A DNA stretch of 64,000 nt, taken from positions 186,001 through 250,000 of the forward strand of contig NZ_QEPQ01000001.1 of the NCBI RefSeq assembly GCF_003252795.1. Direction: 5' to 3'. Each line of letters begins with the position of its first letter. Within the stretch, counting starts at the first letter, position 1. The notes under the pieces were generated by a model that was given only the letters and a program-made list of their open reading frames with translations, did not search any database and had not been told where the DNA came from. The DNA comes from Haemophilus parainfluenzae. GTDB taxonomy: Bacteria; Pseudomonadota; Gammaproteobacteria; Enterobacterales; Pasteurellaceae. Positions 41,918 to 50,301 of this stretch are shown here, in pieces. Both the position numbers and the translations under genes were made by a program.

Positions 41918-43441
41918 ATGTCAAATAAAACCATTGCTAAAAATACGCTATTTCTTTATATCCGAATGCTCTTCAATATGGGGGCGATGCTATATATCTC
42001 TCGTGTAGTATTACAGGTATTGGGTGTGGAAGATTTTGGTATCTACAACATTGTGATGGGGGTTGTGGTCTTATTTTCCTTTTTTAATGGCACAATGACC
42101 GCCACTACACAGCGTTTTATTAACGTAGAAAAAGCCTCGAATGACATTCAACGCGTTAATAAAGTCTTTAATATTAGTATCTTAAATCACCTACTCATTA
42201 TTTTTATCGTATTCGTGTTAGCTGAAACCGTCGGTTTATGGTTTTTAAATCACAAATTGGTGATCCCCGCTGAACGCTTGCAAGCCGTAAATATCGTTTA
42301 CCAATTAGCATTAATTATTGCCCTTGTTGAAATCATCAAGGTGCCATTCAATGCCATGATTGTTGCACACGAGAAAATGGGATTCTATGCTTGGTTGGGA
42401 TTAGGTGAAACCATCTTAAAACTGACTTCTGTCTTTATCTTAAGCCACATCACACATTACGATAAGTTGATTACTTATGGCTGCTTATTGCTTTCAGTCA
42501 GCTTAATTGTGCTCTCCCTTTATGTGTTATTCACTAAATATTATTTCAAAGAAGCCGCACGTTTCCGCTTATATAAAGATTTAAGCAAAACCAAAGAAAT
42601 GGTAAGTTTTTCCGGTTGGATGCTCATGGGACAAGTTGCCTATGTGGGTTCAACACAAGGCTTGAATATGGTATCAAACTTATTCTTTGGTGTGGCAGTC
42701 AACGCCGCTGTTGCCATTGCGACACAGGTAGAAGGTGCCGTTTATAGCTTTGTGAATAATTTCCAAATGGCGGCTAATCCGCAGTTAGTGCAGTCTTATG
42801 CAGCAAAAGATTACGATCGCAATCGCCAATTAATTCTTGGTATTTCAAAATATTCACTTTATTTAATGGCGATTCTCTCTGCACCTGTATTGTATTTCAC
42901 CCATACCTTACTGACATTTTGGTTAGGTGATCATCTTCCGCAATATACTGAACAGCTTGTACAAGCTATTATTGCTTGCTTATTAATCAGTGCGATGGCT
43001 GGGGCATTTTGGATGAGTGCATTAGCCATTGGCACATCCACCGTAAAACAATACAATATCATCGTAGCATTAATCGATCTTTGTACGGTGCCTTTGGCTT
43101 ATTATTTGTTCACACTAGGTTATAATCCAGTATTTGCCTTTGTGGGTAAATTTAGTACGATGGTCATCTCACAAATCTATCGATTATATTTTATTAATAA
43201 AAAAATTAAATTTAACCACAAAGAATTTGTCTCATATTTAGTGAATGTGGGCGTGGTGTTTGGCCTGCTATTAGGTATCATCTATATATCAGATACCACC
43301 CGCAGTTATTCTTTATTGGAATTTATTGGACAATCCATCATTTTAGAAATGGTATTAATCTGTGTCATTTTAATCTTCGGATTAAACACAGCAGAAAAAA
43401 ATTTCTTGTTTAGCTATTTAAAGAAAAGAGTAAAAAAATGA
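41918..43441 (+). CDS. Wzx-like polysaccharide flippase (MATE/MOP superfamily)
   Basis: A 507-residue integral membrane protein with 12-14 hydrophobic segments of the oligosaccharide flippase group: NTLFLYIRMLFNMGAMLYISR, VLGVEDFGIYNIVMG and TTTQRFIN-like (TATTQRFINVE) are typical. Likely moves lipid-linked oligosaccharide across the inner membrane for surface glycan or LOS decoration. It overlaps the next gene by 4 nt (ATGA), so the two are translationally coupled. Confidence 0.82.
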   Translation: MSNKTIAKNTLFLYIRMLFNMGAMLYISRVVLQVLGVEDFGIYNIVMGVVVLFSFFNGTMTATTQRFINVEKASNDIQRVNKVFNISILNHLLIIFIVFVLAETVGLWFLNHKLVIPAERLQAVNIVYQLALIIALVEIIKVPFNAMIVAHEKMGFYAWLGLGETILKLTSVFILSHITHYDKLITYGCLLLSVSLIVLSLYVLFTKYYFKEAARFRLYKDLSKTKEMVSFSGWMLMGQVAYVGSTQGLNMVSNLFFGVAVNAAVAIATQVEGAVYSFVNNFQMAANPQLVQSYAAKDYDRNRQLILGISKYSLYLMAILSAPVLYFTHTLLTFWLGDHLPQYTEQLVQAIIACLLISAMAGAFWMSALAIGTSTVKQYNIIVALIDLCTVPLAYYLFTLGYNPVFAFVGKFSTMVISQIYRLYFINKKIKFNHKEFVSYLVNVGVVFGLLLGIIYISDTTRSYSLLEFIGQSIILEMVLICVILIFGLNTAEKNFLFSYLKKRVKK

Positions 43442-44394
43442 ATCAACTCCTTATTGATTTAAAAAACAAACTGAATCCTATTGTTGAACTGATCAAAGAT
43501 AAAAACGACGTATTTTATTTCGACTACCCGCTTCATTTGAACGTGGGCGATTTGCTGATTTATCACGGAACTGAGCAATTTTTTAAAGATCACCACATTA
43601 ACGTAACCTTAAAACGTTGCGAATATGATTTAGATCTTGAAGAAGTTAAAGCGAAAATTACACCAAACACCACCATCCTTTTACATGGTGGCGGTAACTT
43701 TGGCGATCTTTATCCGCAGCACCAAAAGATCCGTGAAGAAATGGTGACGCATTTCCCGAATAATCGAATTATTGTGCTGCCACAAACTGCTTATTTTAAA
43801 CACGAAGAAAATCTGCAAAAATCAGCCGCACTTTTCCGTAGCCACAGTGATTGCCATCTACTGGCTCGTGACGAAAGAACAGCGAATCTATTTGCACAAT
43901 TTTCAAATCATGTTTATTTGTCACCGGACATGGCTCATCAGCTTTATGGAACCATGGAAACGAAACAAGGCAAAACTGGTGAGCAACTTTACTTCCTACG
44001 TAAAGATATTGAAGCGAGTGATATCGAGAAAAATATCCTTGCTCAACTGCCTGCTAACAGCGATGTAAAAGACTGGGAAGATATTCTTTCAACAGAAGAC
44101 GATGTTGTTTTAGCAGTAAGCTGGCGAATGAGTAAAATAGCCAATAAATTTGGTCTGGGTTGGCTGAAAGATCTTTGCCATCAGTTTTGGTATGCCTATA
44201 CTCAACGCATTGTAAAACGTGTTGCACAAGTATTCTTAGCGAATGATAAAGTCACCACAACTCGCTTACATGGTCATATTTTCTCTTGCTTGTTAGAAAT
44301 TCCAAATCGTGTTTGCGATAACTCTTATGGTAAAAATAGTAGCTATGCCAAATTATGGACCAAAGAGCTAGATTTTGTTGAATTGGATAAATAA
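43438..44394 (+). CDS. Polysaccharide pyruvyl transferase family protein
   Basis: A 318-residue GT-B-like enzyme of the CsaB/ExoV family, which adds ketal-linked pyruvate from PEP to sugars. Motifs: NVGDLLIYHGTEQF, LLHGGGNFGDLYP, IVLPQTAYF and TTRLHGHIFSCLL (with the conserved RLHG). Coupled to the flippase upstream and to the YdcF-like gene downstream (1-nt overlap). Expected product: a pyruvylated surface glycan, giving a negative charge. Which glycan is unknown. Confidence 0.87.
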   Translation: MNQLLIDLKNKLNPIVELIKDKNDVFYFDYPLHLNVGDLLIYHGTEQFFKDHHINVTLKRCEYDLDLEEVKAKITPNTTILLHGGGNFGDLYPQHQKIREEMVTHFPNNRIIVLPQTAYFKHEENLQKSAALFRSHSDCHLLARDERTANLFAQFSNHVYLSPDMAHQLYGTMETKQGKTGEQLYFLRKDIEASDIEKNILAQLPANSDVKDWEDILSTEDDVVLAVSWRMSKIANKFGLGWLKDLCHQFWYAYTQRIVKRVAQVFLANDKVTTTRLHGHIFSCLLEIPNRVCDNSYGKNSSYAKLWTKELDFVELDK

Positions 44395-45137
44395 TGTTTG
44401 AATTGAAAAAACTGATTACAGCCATGATTCTTCCCCCATTTAATATTTTAATTTTATGGGGACTTTCACTTATTCTAGCTAAATTCAATTTCAAAAAATT
44501 AAGCCGAATTTCGACCGCACTTGGTTTCTCTCTACTCTATCTTTTAAGCATTCCTTACACGGCACAAGTACTTAAAGACAGTCTCATTACTGAAGATCAT
44601 TTAACACTGCAAGATTATCAACAAGCTCAAGCGATCGTTTTACTTGGCGGTGGTTTACGTGATAGCAAAGAGCTTTATGCACCATTAGCTTCAACAGGTA
44701 TTCAACTTGAACGCTTACGCTATGCCGCATTCTTGCAAAAAGAAACGCACTTGCCATTATTAATTACAGGGGCGAGTCCAACTGGCGCCATTGAAGCAAA
44801 AATCGCTGCGGAAGAACTCAAAAACTTCTTTAATGTGCCAACTAAATGGATTGAACCTAAAGCTCTTACTACCAAAGAAAATGCCCTTTTCACCAAACAA
44901 ATGTTGGAAAAAGAAGGTATTCACAAAATTATTTTAGTCACCAATGAATGGCATATGCAACGTGCAAAATTATTGTTCCAACAACAAGGTTTTGATGTGT
45001 TACCTGCAAGTGTAGGTGAAGGCATTACGCCTGACAGTTATGGACTCAATATGATGCATTTTATTCCACAAGGTGGCGCGATTACGAAAAATATGCAATT
45101 ACTCAAAGAGTGGATTGGATATTGGAAAGAGCGCTAA
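44394..45137 (+). CDS. YdcF/ElyC-like DUF218 membrane-anchored protein
   Basis: A 247-residue protein with two N-terminal membrane helices and a periplasmic DUF218 domain (QAIVLLGGGLRD, LLITGASPTGA, TTKENALF, LVTNEWHMQRAKLLF). E. coli ElyC of this family affects peptidoglycan and undecaprenyl phosphate supply, and SanA affects the envelope barrier. Co-localisation with flippase and pyruvyl transferase suggests a role in envelope glycan assembly. An uptake sequence lies near the start. Confidence 0.85.
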   Translation: MFELKKLITAMILPPFNILILWGLSLILAKFNFKKLSRISTALGFSLLYLLSIPYTAQVLKDSLITEDHLTLQDYQQAQAIVLLGGGLRDSKELYAPLASTGIQLERLRYAAFLQKETHLPLLITGASPTGAIEAKIAAEELKNFFNVPTKWIEPKALTTKENALFTKQMLEKEGIHKIILVTNEWHMQRAKLLFQQQGFDVLPASVGEGITPDSYGLNMMHFIPQGGAITKNMQLLKEWIGYWKER

Positions 45138-45185
45138 AGTGCGGTCGAAAGATCACAAATTAGATAATGTTAAGAGGAAGAAAAC

Positions 45186-45848
45186 ATGAGTCAAATTACA
45201 CGCGAACAAATGCTTCAGGTATTCGAAAATCGCTGCTCCACACGTTATTACGATCCGAATAAAAAAATTAGCCAAGAAGATTTCGCGGCAATTTTAGAAT
45301 TTGCTCGTTTATCACCAAGCTCTGTCGGCTCTGAGCCATGGAAGTTCTTAGTGATTCAAAATAAAGCATTACGCGATAAACTCAAACCTTTTAGCTGGGG
45401 TATGCAATATCAATTAGATGATTGTAGCCATTTAGTGATCATTCTTGCGAAGAAAAATGCACGCTATGACACGCCTTTCTTCCGTGATGTAGCGGTGCGT
45501 AGAGGTTTACAAGGTGAGCAGTTAGAAAAAGCCTTGGCAAAATATAAAGGCTTACAAGAAGTTGAAATGAAAACCGCAGAAAGCGAGCGTGCATTATTTG
45601 ACTGGACAAGCAAACAAACCTACATTGCATTAGCCAATATGCTCACTGGTGCCGCCGCTATCGGTGTAGATTCTTGCCCTATTGAAGGCTTTAACTACGA
45701 TAAAATGAATGAAACTTTAACCGCTGAAGGTCTCTTTGATCCAAATGAATGGGGCGTATCTGTGGCAGCAACATTTGGTTATCGTGCGAGAGACATTACT
45801 AAAAAATCACGTAGACCAATTGAAGAAATCGTTACTTGGGTTGAATAA
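45186..45848 (+). CDS. NAD(P)H-dependent nitroreductase family flavoprotein
   Basis: A 220-residue FMN-dependent oxidoreductase of the NfsB-like group: CSTRYYDPNKKIS (FMN phosphate-binding Arg/Ser), ARLSPSSVGSEPWKF, GAAAIGVDSCPIEGF. Probably reduces nitroaromatics or quinones in the cytoplasm. Start ATG with AGAGGAAG upstream. Single gene after the glycan cluster, with a terminator shared with the convergent NicO gene. Confidence 0.88.
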   Translation: MSQITREQMLQVFENRCSTRYYDPNKKISQEDFAAILEFARLSPSSVGSEPWKFLVIQNKALRDKLKPFSWGMQYQLDDCSHLVIILAKKNARYDTPFFRDVAVRRGLQGEQLEKALAKYKGLQEVEMKTAESERALFDWTSKQTYIALANMLTGAAAIGVDSCPIEGFNYDKMNETLTAEGLFDPNEWGVSVAATFGYRARDITKKSRRPIEEIVTWVE

Positions 45849-45864
45849 TCTATTTTCAAATAAA

Positions 45865-45890
45865 TGGGCAGCAAACGCTGCCCTTTTCTT
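45865..45890. terminator. Terminator between nitroreductase and NicO genes
   Basis: GGGCAGC and GCTGCCC with loop AAAC, then TTTT. Confidence 0.75.
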
Positions 45891-46867
45891 TACCCACCAA
45901 ACAAGGCACCGCCACCTGTTACAGCCTCCATCGTGCCATATAACAAGCTTAGTGCAAAAAAGATCATAATTGCGCCCGCAATACATTTGATCATTGCCTC
46001 GCCTTTTTGATTAGAACCAGTTAAACCGTACCAATGGCCTAATCGCGTTGCGACATTTCTCGCATAGCGCACTAACGCAGCAAAAAGTGAAAGCATTAAT
46101 CCTGTGCCCAGAGACATGGCAAACGTAGCTACAATTCCCCACCAATAAAGATCCAGCATATAAGCGAGAAAGAGCACAAAAATAGCGCCACTACACGGTC
46201 GCATACCAATGGTTAAAATCACTAAGAGCTGAGATTTTAAATCACCTGATTGCTTAAGCTGTTGATCATTCGGTAGATGTTGATGCCCACAACTACATTG
46301 TGTTTGACTTACTTTTCCTTGCTCATATCGAAATGGCGAAGCTGTTCCAATCTGTTTTGGTAATGATTGGATCGATGTAATGCGAAAAGATTGCTTTTTC
46401 TTTAATCCTTTCAGACCTTGAGCAATCCAATAAATCCCTAATAACACTAATAAAATTAGAGCACTACGCTCCAGCCATAACTGGCTAAGTTTAAAATATT
46501 TAGAGGAAAGATTAAGTATCACCACCACAATGGAGGTTGCAGCAACTGCGACAAAACCTTGCATAAGAGAGGAAAGCAAGCTTAAGCGTACGCTGGTCTT
46601 AAGTTGACTCTCGTGCGTAGAAAGATAACTAGCGATAATAAATTTGCCATGCCCAGGCCCTAATGCATGTAATACACCATAAGAAAAGGCGGCAAAAATC
46701 AACCACAATCCTGCCGTTGATGAATGAGCTTGAATCTGATGGAGATTTTCAGAAATCAGCTGATTAAAGGCTTTTTGCCAATCGGCAACTTGCACAAACA
46801 GCCAAGGTAATAATGCGAAGATAATCGCTAATAAACCAATAAAAAGTGCGGTCAGTTTTAACTTCAT
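45890..46867 (-). CDS. NicO-family nickel/cobalt transporter (RcnA-like)
   Basis: An inner membrane protein of 325 residues with six to seven helices and the NicO/RcnA motifs HALGPGHGKF and GMRPCSGAIFVL, plus a cytoplasmic loop with a Cys/His metal cluster (CSCGHQHLP). Transports Ni or Co, direction uncertain. It follows the DUF1007 gene. The ATG at 46867 lies just after that gene's stop. An in-frame GTG at 46876 would instead overlap it by 8 nt. A perfect FNR box lies upstream of the pair. Confidence 0.87.
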   Translation of the reverse strand: MKLKLTALFIGLLAIIFALLPWLFVQVADWQKAFNQLISENLHQIQAHSSTAGLWLIFAAFSYGVLHALGPGHGKFIIASYLSTHESQLKTSVRLSLLSSLMQGFVAVAATSIVVVILNLSSKYFKLSQLWLERSALILLVLLGIYWIAQGLKGLKKKQSFRITSIQSLPKQIGTASPFRYEQGKVSQTQCSCGHQHLPNDQQLKQSGDLKSQLLVILTIGMRPCSGAIFVLFLAYMLDLYWWGIVATFAMSLGTGLMLSLFAALVRYARNVATRLGHWYGLTGSNQKGEAMIKCIAGAIMIFFALSLLYGTMEAVTGGGALFGG

Positions 46868-46868
46868 T

Positions 46869-47501
46869 TTATTCACACTTAATTTTTACTTTCTGCGCAA
46901 ACAATACACCAAGAGAATCATCTTCATTTTTTTGCGATTTATCCAATGATGATGCGTAAGATTGAATTTTTTCATCGACATTAGGTTCCAGCACCTCGCC
47001 TTTGCAATTTGCAGGAAGTGATGAAAAATCAACCGATCTTTTGCCTGGTTCTGCATACCGCATAGCCACATAATAAGTGCGGTCATAAGTCATCAGCGTA
47101 AATTCATTATTTTGTAAGGCCTGTGGCTGTGCCAAAAGAAAATCAAAATAATATTCCACCTCGTTCCCTTTCACACGCATACCGTAATTTTCAGGGTGTT
47201 TTGTGTATTTAATCTTATGATTTTCTTTGTCAAAGACATAACTAAAGTAATGTTCATTCACAACGTTCGCCATGACTTCATCAATTAACTTCTGTTGGGC
47301 GGCCTTATCCCCTTTCGCCTGTTTCACATCATACAGGACGGCTGAAGAACTGGCCTCATCAAGTAACCACTGCGTCGAGAAACCAATTAATTGATTATCT
47401 TTCACTAAGGGTTTCGTTTGCATATCGATGAATGCGTGGGGATGCGCTAGCGCTGAAAAAGGTGAAATCAGCAATAATCCAAGAAGTAATTTTTTAAACA
47501 T
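46869..47501 (-). CDS. DUF1007 periplasmic protein, partner of NicO transporter
   Basis: A 210-residue exported protein with a signal peptide (cleaved after SALA) and an N-terminal HPHAFIDMQ, a His-rich end exposed after cleavage that could bind Ni or Co. The DUF1007 family is often next to NicO-type permeases and probably passes metal to or from them (inference). Same operon as the permease. Confidence 0.82.
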   Translation of the reverse strand: MFKKLLLGLLLISPFSALAHPHAFIDMQTKPLVKDNQLIGFSTQWLLDEASSSAVLYDVKQAKGDKAAQQKLIDEVMANVVNEHYFSYVFDKENHKIKYTKHPENYGMRVKGNEVEYYFDFLLAQPQALQNNEFTLMTYDRTYYVAMRYAEPGKRSVDFSSLPANCKGEVLEPNVDEKIQSYASSLDKSQKNEDDSLGVLFAQKVKIKCE

Positions 47502-47612
47502 AAATAAGAAAAAAGAGTGGCTAAATGATTGAATAGACAGATTTTATCACAAGCAGTTCCCAATCAAAATCGAATAAAAATCAGTCTAAAAGTAAAAAAT
47601 CCTATGATTTTA

Positions 47613-47626
47613 TTGATTTTTATCAA
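47613..47626. promoter_or_regulatory. Perfect FNR (or FNR/CRP-like) box
   Basis: TTGATTTTTATCAA matches the FNR consensus TTGATNNNNATCAA exactly. It lies between divergent transcription units: 112 nt upstream of the DUF1007-NicO operon, and 25 nt upstream of a -10 element (TATAAC) on the plus strand. Confidence 0.75.
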
Positions 47627-47650
47627 AAAATGATTCATTCGCATTTCCCT

Positions 47651-47656
47651 TATAAC
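47651..47656 (+). promoter_or_regulatory. -10 element of FNR-dependent candidate transcript
   Basis: TATAAC, placed so that the FNR box centre is about 42-44 nt before the predicted start, the class II activation position. Confidence 0.5.
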
Positions 47657-47693
47657 TGAAATTTATGTACTATTTGTCTCGTCAAGTGATTGC

Positions 47694-47722
47694 TTGATAT
47701 TCATAAAGTTCCTAAATAAAAT
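47694..47722 (+). promoter_or_regulatory. Second promoter candidate in the ettA upstream region
   Basis: TTGATA (47694-47699), 17-nt spacer, TAAAAT (47717-47722). Confidence 0.45.
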
Positions 47723-47751
47723 AATCATAAATATAGCTAAACTACTTTCCT

Positions 47752-47777
47752 ACCACCCTGTATGGGTGGTTTTTTTT
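47752..47777 (+). terminator. Intrinsic terminator between FNR-box region and ettA
   Basis: ACCACCC and GGGTGGT with loop TGTAT, followed by T8. It lies 73 nt upstream of ettA, without a gene before it. Confidence 0.85.
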
Positions 47778-47849
47778 GCCTTTCAAATAGCTTATTCCCT
47801 AAACATAAAGTAAAATAACCGCACTTTTATTCATAACATCGAGAAAATT

Positions 47850-49520
47850 ATGTCAACGCAATTTGTATATACGATGCACCGTGTCGGCAAAGTGGTGCCA
47901 CCGAAGCGTCATATTTTGAAAGATATTTCTTTAAGCTTCTTCCCTGGTGCAAAAATCGGGGTGCTCGGCTTAAATGGTGCGGGTAAATCAACCCTTTTAC
48001 GCATTATGGCGGGCGTGGATAAAGAGTTCGAAGGTGAAGCGCGTCCACAACCGGGTATTAAGATCGGTTATCTTCCACAGGAACCAAAACTTGATCCGCA
48101 ACAAACTGTGCGTGAAGCGGTCGAAGAAGCCGTTTCTGAAGTAAAAAATGCATTGACTCGTTTAGATGAAGTTTATGCACTTTATGCCGATCCTGATGCG
48201 GATTTCGATAAACTAGCCGCAGAACAAGCAAACCTTGAAGCGATTATTCAAGCACATGATGGACATAATTTAGATAACCAATTAGAGCGTGCGGCTGATG
48301 CATTACGTTTACCAGATTGGGATGCCAAAATTGAGCATTTATCTGGTGGTGAGCGTCGTCGTGTGGCGCTTTGTCGTTTATTACTCGAAAAACCAGACAT
48401 GCTCTTATTAGACGAGCCAACCAACCACTTAGATGCGGAATCTGTAGCATGGTTAGAACGCTTCTTACATGACTACGAAGGTACTGTTGTGGCAATTACC
48501 CACGACCGTTACTTCTTAGATAACGTAGCAGGTTGGATCTTAGAGCTTGACCGTGGTGAAGGTATTCCTTGGGAAGGTAACTACTCTTCTTGGTTAGAGC
48601 AAAAAGAGAAACGCTTAGAGCAAGAACAAGCTGCTGAAAATGCGCGTCAAAAATCGATTGCGAAAGAGTTAGAATGGGTACGCCAAAATCCGAAAGGCCG
48701 TCAAGCGAAAAGCAAAGCTCGTATGGCACGCTTCGATGAGTTGAACTCTGGCGAATACCAAAAACGCAACGAGACCAATGAACTCTTTATTCCACCTGGT
48801 CCACGTTTAGGTGATAAAGTGATTGAAGTGCAGAACTTAACCAAATCTTATGGCGACCGCACTTTAATTGATAATTTATCATTTAGCATTCCAAAAGGGG
48901 CTATCGTGGGTATTATTGGGCCAAATGGTGCGGGTAAATCGACCCTATTCCGTATGCTTTCAGGCCAAGAACAACCCGATAGCGGCTCAATTACGATGGG
49001 TGAAACCGTTGTGCTTGCTTCTGTGGATCAATTCCGTGATTCAATGGATGACAAGAAAACCGTTTGGGAAGAAGTGTCTAACGGACAAGATGTTCTGACC
49101 ATTGGTAACTTTGAAATTCCAAGCCGTGCCTATGTTGGCCGATTTAACTTCAAAGGCGTAGATCAACAAAAACGCGTTGGCGAATTATCAGGTGGTGAAC
49201 GTGGTCGTTTACACTTAGCGAAACTTCTACAACGTGGTGGTAACGTACTGTTATTGGACGAACCTACCAATGACTTAGACGTTGAAACCTTACGTGCATT
49301 AGAAAATGCGATCTTAGAATTCCCGGGTTGTGCAATGGTGATTTCCCATGACCGTTGGTTCTTAGATCGTATTGCGACTCATATTTTAGATTACGGTGAT
49401 GAAGGTAAAGTGACGTTCTACGAAGGTAACTTCTCAGACTACGAAGAGTGGAAAAAGAAAACCTTAGGTGAAGCCGCAACACAACCACATCGTATTAAAT
49501 ATAAGCGTATTGCAAAATAA
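47850..49520 (+). CDS. ettA: Energy-dependent translational throttle EttA (ABC-F ATPase)
   Basis: Ribosome-binding ABC-F protein that couples the first peptide bond to the ATP/ADP ratio. 556 residues with two ATPase domains: GLNGAGKST, LSGGERRRVAL, LLLDEPTNHLD; then GPNGAGKST, LSGGERGRLHL and LLLDEPTNDLD. A charged linker of about 80 residues (the P-site tRNA interaction motif) lies between. Full length, no membrane domain. Confidence 0.95.
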   Translation: MSTQFVYTMHRVGKVVPPKRHILKDISLSFFPGAKIGVLGLNGAGKSTLLRIMAGVDKEFEGEARPQPGIKIGYLPQEPKLDPQQTVREAVEEAVSEVKNALTRLDEVYALYADPDADFDKLAAEQANLEAIIQAHDGHNLDNQLERAADALRLPDWDAKIEHLSGGERRRVALCRLLLEKPDMLLLDEPTNHLDAESVAWLERFLHDYEGTVVAITHDRYFLDNVAGWILELDRGEGIPWEGNYSSWLEQKEKRLEQEQAAENARQKSIAKELEWVRQNPKGRQAKSKARMARFDELNSGEYQKRNETNELFIPPGPRLGDKVIEVQNLTKSYGDRTLIDNLSFSIPKGAIVGIIGPNGAGKSTLFRMLSGQEQPDSGSITMGETVVLASVDQFRDSMDDKKTVWEEVSNGQDVLTIGNFEIPSRAYVGRFNFKGVDQQKRVGELSGGERGRLHLAKLLQRGGNVLLLDEPTNDLDVETLRALENAILEFPGCAMVISHDRWFLDRIATHILDYGDEGKVTFYEGNFSDYEEWKKKTLGEAATQPHRIKYKRIAK

Positions 49521-49525
49521 GAAAT

Positions 49526-49560
49526 TAAAGTGCGGTCACTTTTGACCGCACTTTCCTTTT
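49526..49560 (+). terminator. Terminator after ettA made of paired uptake sequences
   Basis: AAAGTGCGGTCA and TGACCGCACTTT with a short loop. Confidence 0.75.
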
Positions 49561-49575
49561 ACATCTGGAGTGATT

Positions 49576-49932
49576 ATGTTAGTTTATTTGCACATTGTTT
49601 GTGCATTTTTAAGTTTAGGATTATTAATTATCCGTGGGGGAATGCAATTAAGTGGGAAAAATTGGCGCGCGATTAAACTGCTAAAAATTTTACCGCACTT
49701 AGTTGATACACTTTTAATTGCTAGCGGCTTAACGATTTTCTTCTTGGTCGGTTACCAGTTACAAAGCTGGCTGGTCATGAAAATCATCATGCTTGTGCTT
49801 TATATCTTCTTCTCGGCTAAATATTTTAGTCGTAAAGCGGTCAATCCCAACAGTGCATTTCTGGCATTTGCCTTGTTAAGTTTCTTAGGTGCAATGTTCT
49901 TTGCTTACCAACCAAACTTTATGGAAGGCTAA
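49576..49932 (+). CDS. SirB2-like small membrane protein
   Basis: A 118-residue protein with four hydrophobic segments resembling SirB2 (no established function). It starts at ATG 49576 with TGGAG 6 nt upstream. A GTG two codons earlier overlaps that ribosome binding site. An uptake sequence lies inside the gene. Followed by a terminator shared with yciH. Confidence 0.82.
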   Translation: MLVYLHIVCAFLSLGLLIIRGGMQLSGKNWRAIKLLKILPHLVDTLLIASGLTIFFLVGYQLQSWLVMKIIMLVLYIFFSAKYFSRKAVNPNSAFLAFALLSFLGAMFFAYQPNFMEG

Positions 49933-49936
49933 TTAT

Positions 49937-49972
49937 GAAAAAATCCATCTTCAATTGAAGATGGATTTTTTG
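49937..49972. terminator. Bidirectional terminator between sirB2-like gene and yciH
   Basis: AAATCCATCTTC and GAAGATGGATTT with loop AATT and A/T flanks. Confidence 0.85.
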
Positions 49973-49979
49973 TCTTATC

Positions 49980-50300
49980 TTAACCACCAGCTAATTTTAC
50001 TTTAAACCCTTTTTGTTCTAAAAGTTGTTTAAGTAAATCGCGTTTTTCGCCTTGAATCTCAATATTGCCGTCTTTAACTGAACCACCACAACCACAACGT
50101 TTTTTAAGTTCAGCGGCTAATTTTTTTAATTCGTCATCGGATAAATCTAGCCCAGTAATCACTGAGACGCCCGCACCTTTTCGACCACTGGTCTGTTTTT
50201 GGATGCGAACCACACCATCACCCTTAGGGCGTTGTACCGGTTGCTTTTGCTCTTTAATTCGACCCACTTCGGTAGAATATACTAAAGTACTCTCAGTCAT
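49980..50300 (-). CDS. yciH: YciH/SUI1 family translation factor-like protein
   Basis: A 106-residue eIF1/SUI1-like protein. Conserved KGAGVSVITGLDL, ELKKLAAELKKRCGCGGSVKDGNIEIQG-type core with the CGCGG signature. In E. coli YciH can act on initiation fidelity in vitro. Start ATG at 50300, 1 nt after the pyrF stop (TAATATG), so coupled to pyrF. Confidence 0.92.
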   Translation of the reverse strand: MTESTLVYSTEVGRIKEQKQPVQRPKGDGVVRIQKQTSGRKGAGVSVITGLDLSDDELKKLAAELKKRCGCGGSVKDGNIEIQGEKRDLLKQLLEQKGFKVKLAGG

Positions 50301-50301
50301 A

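Larger units (their letters stand above)
47662..47777 (+). ncRNA. Candidate anaerobically induced small RNA (FNR-activated)
   Basis: The 347-nt gap between DUF1007 and ettA has no ORF, but a predicted plus-strand transcript from about 47662 ends at a clear intrinsic terminator. It contains a small stem (TCAAG and CTTGA, 47682-47697) and a pyrimidine-rich stretch (ACTACTTTCC). A second, FNR-independent promoter candidate, TTGATA-17 nt-TAAAAT (47694-47722), would give a roughly 50-nt form. The layout (FNR box, short RNA, terminator) is that of FnrS in enterobacteria; homology was not tested. It could instead be an ettA leader with attenuation. Confidence 0.5.

Noticed and set aside
49935..49958. 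Tiny ORF (MKKSIFN) with GGAAGG upstream
   Set aside because: It lies entirely inside the terminator stem between the sirB2-like gene and yciH; the ribosome binding site is the end of the sirB2-like gene. Chance match.
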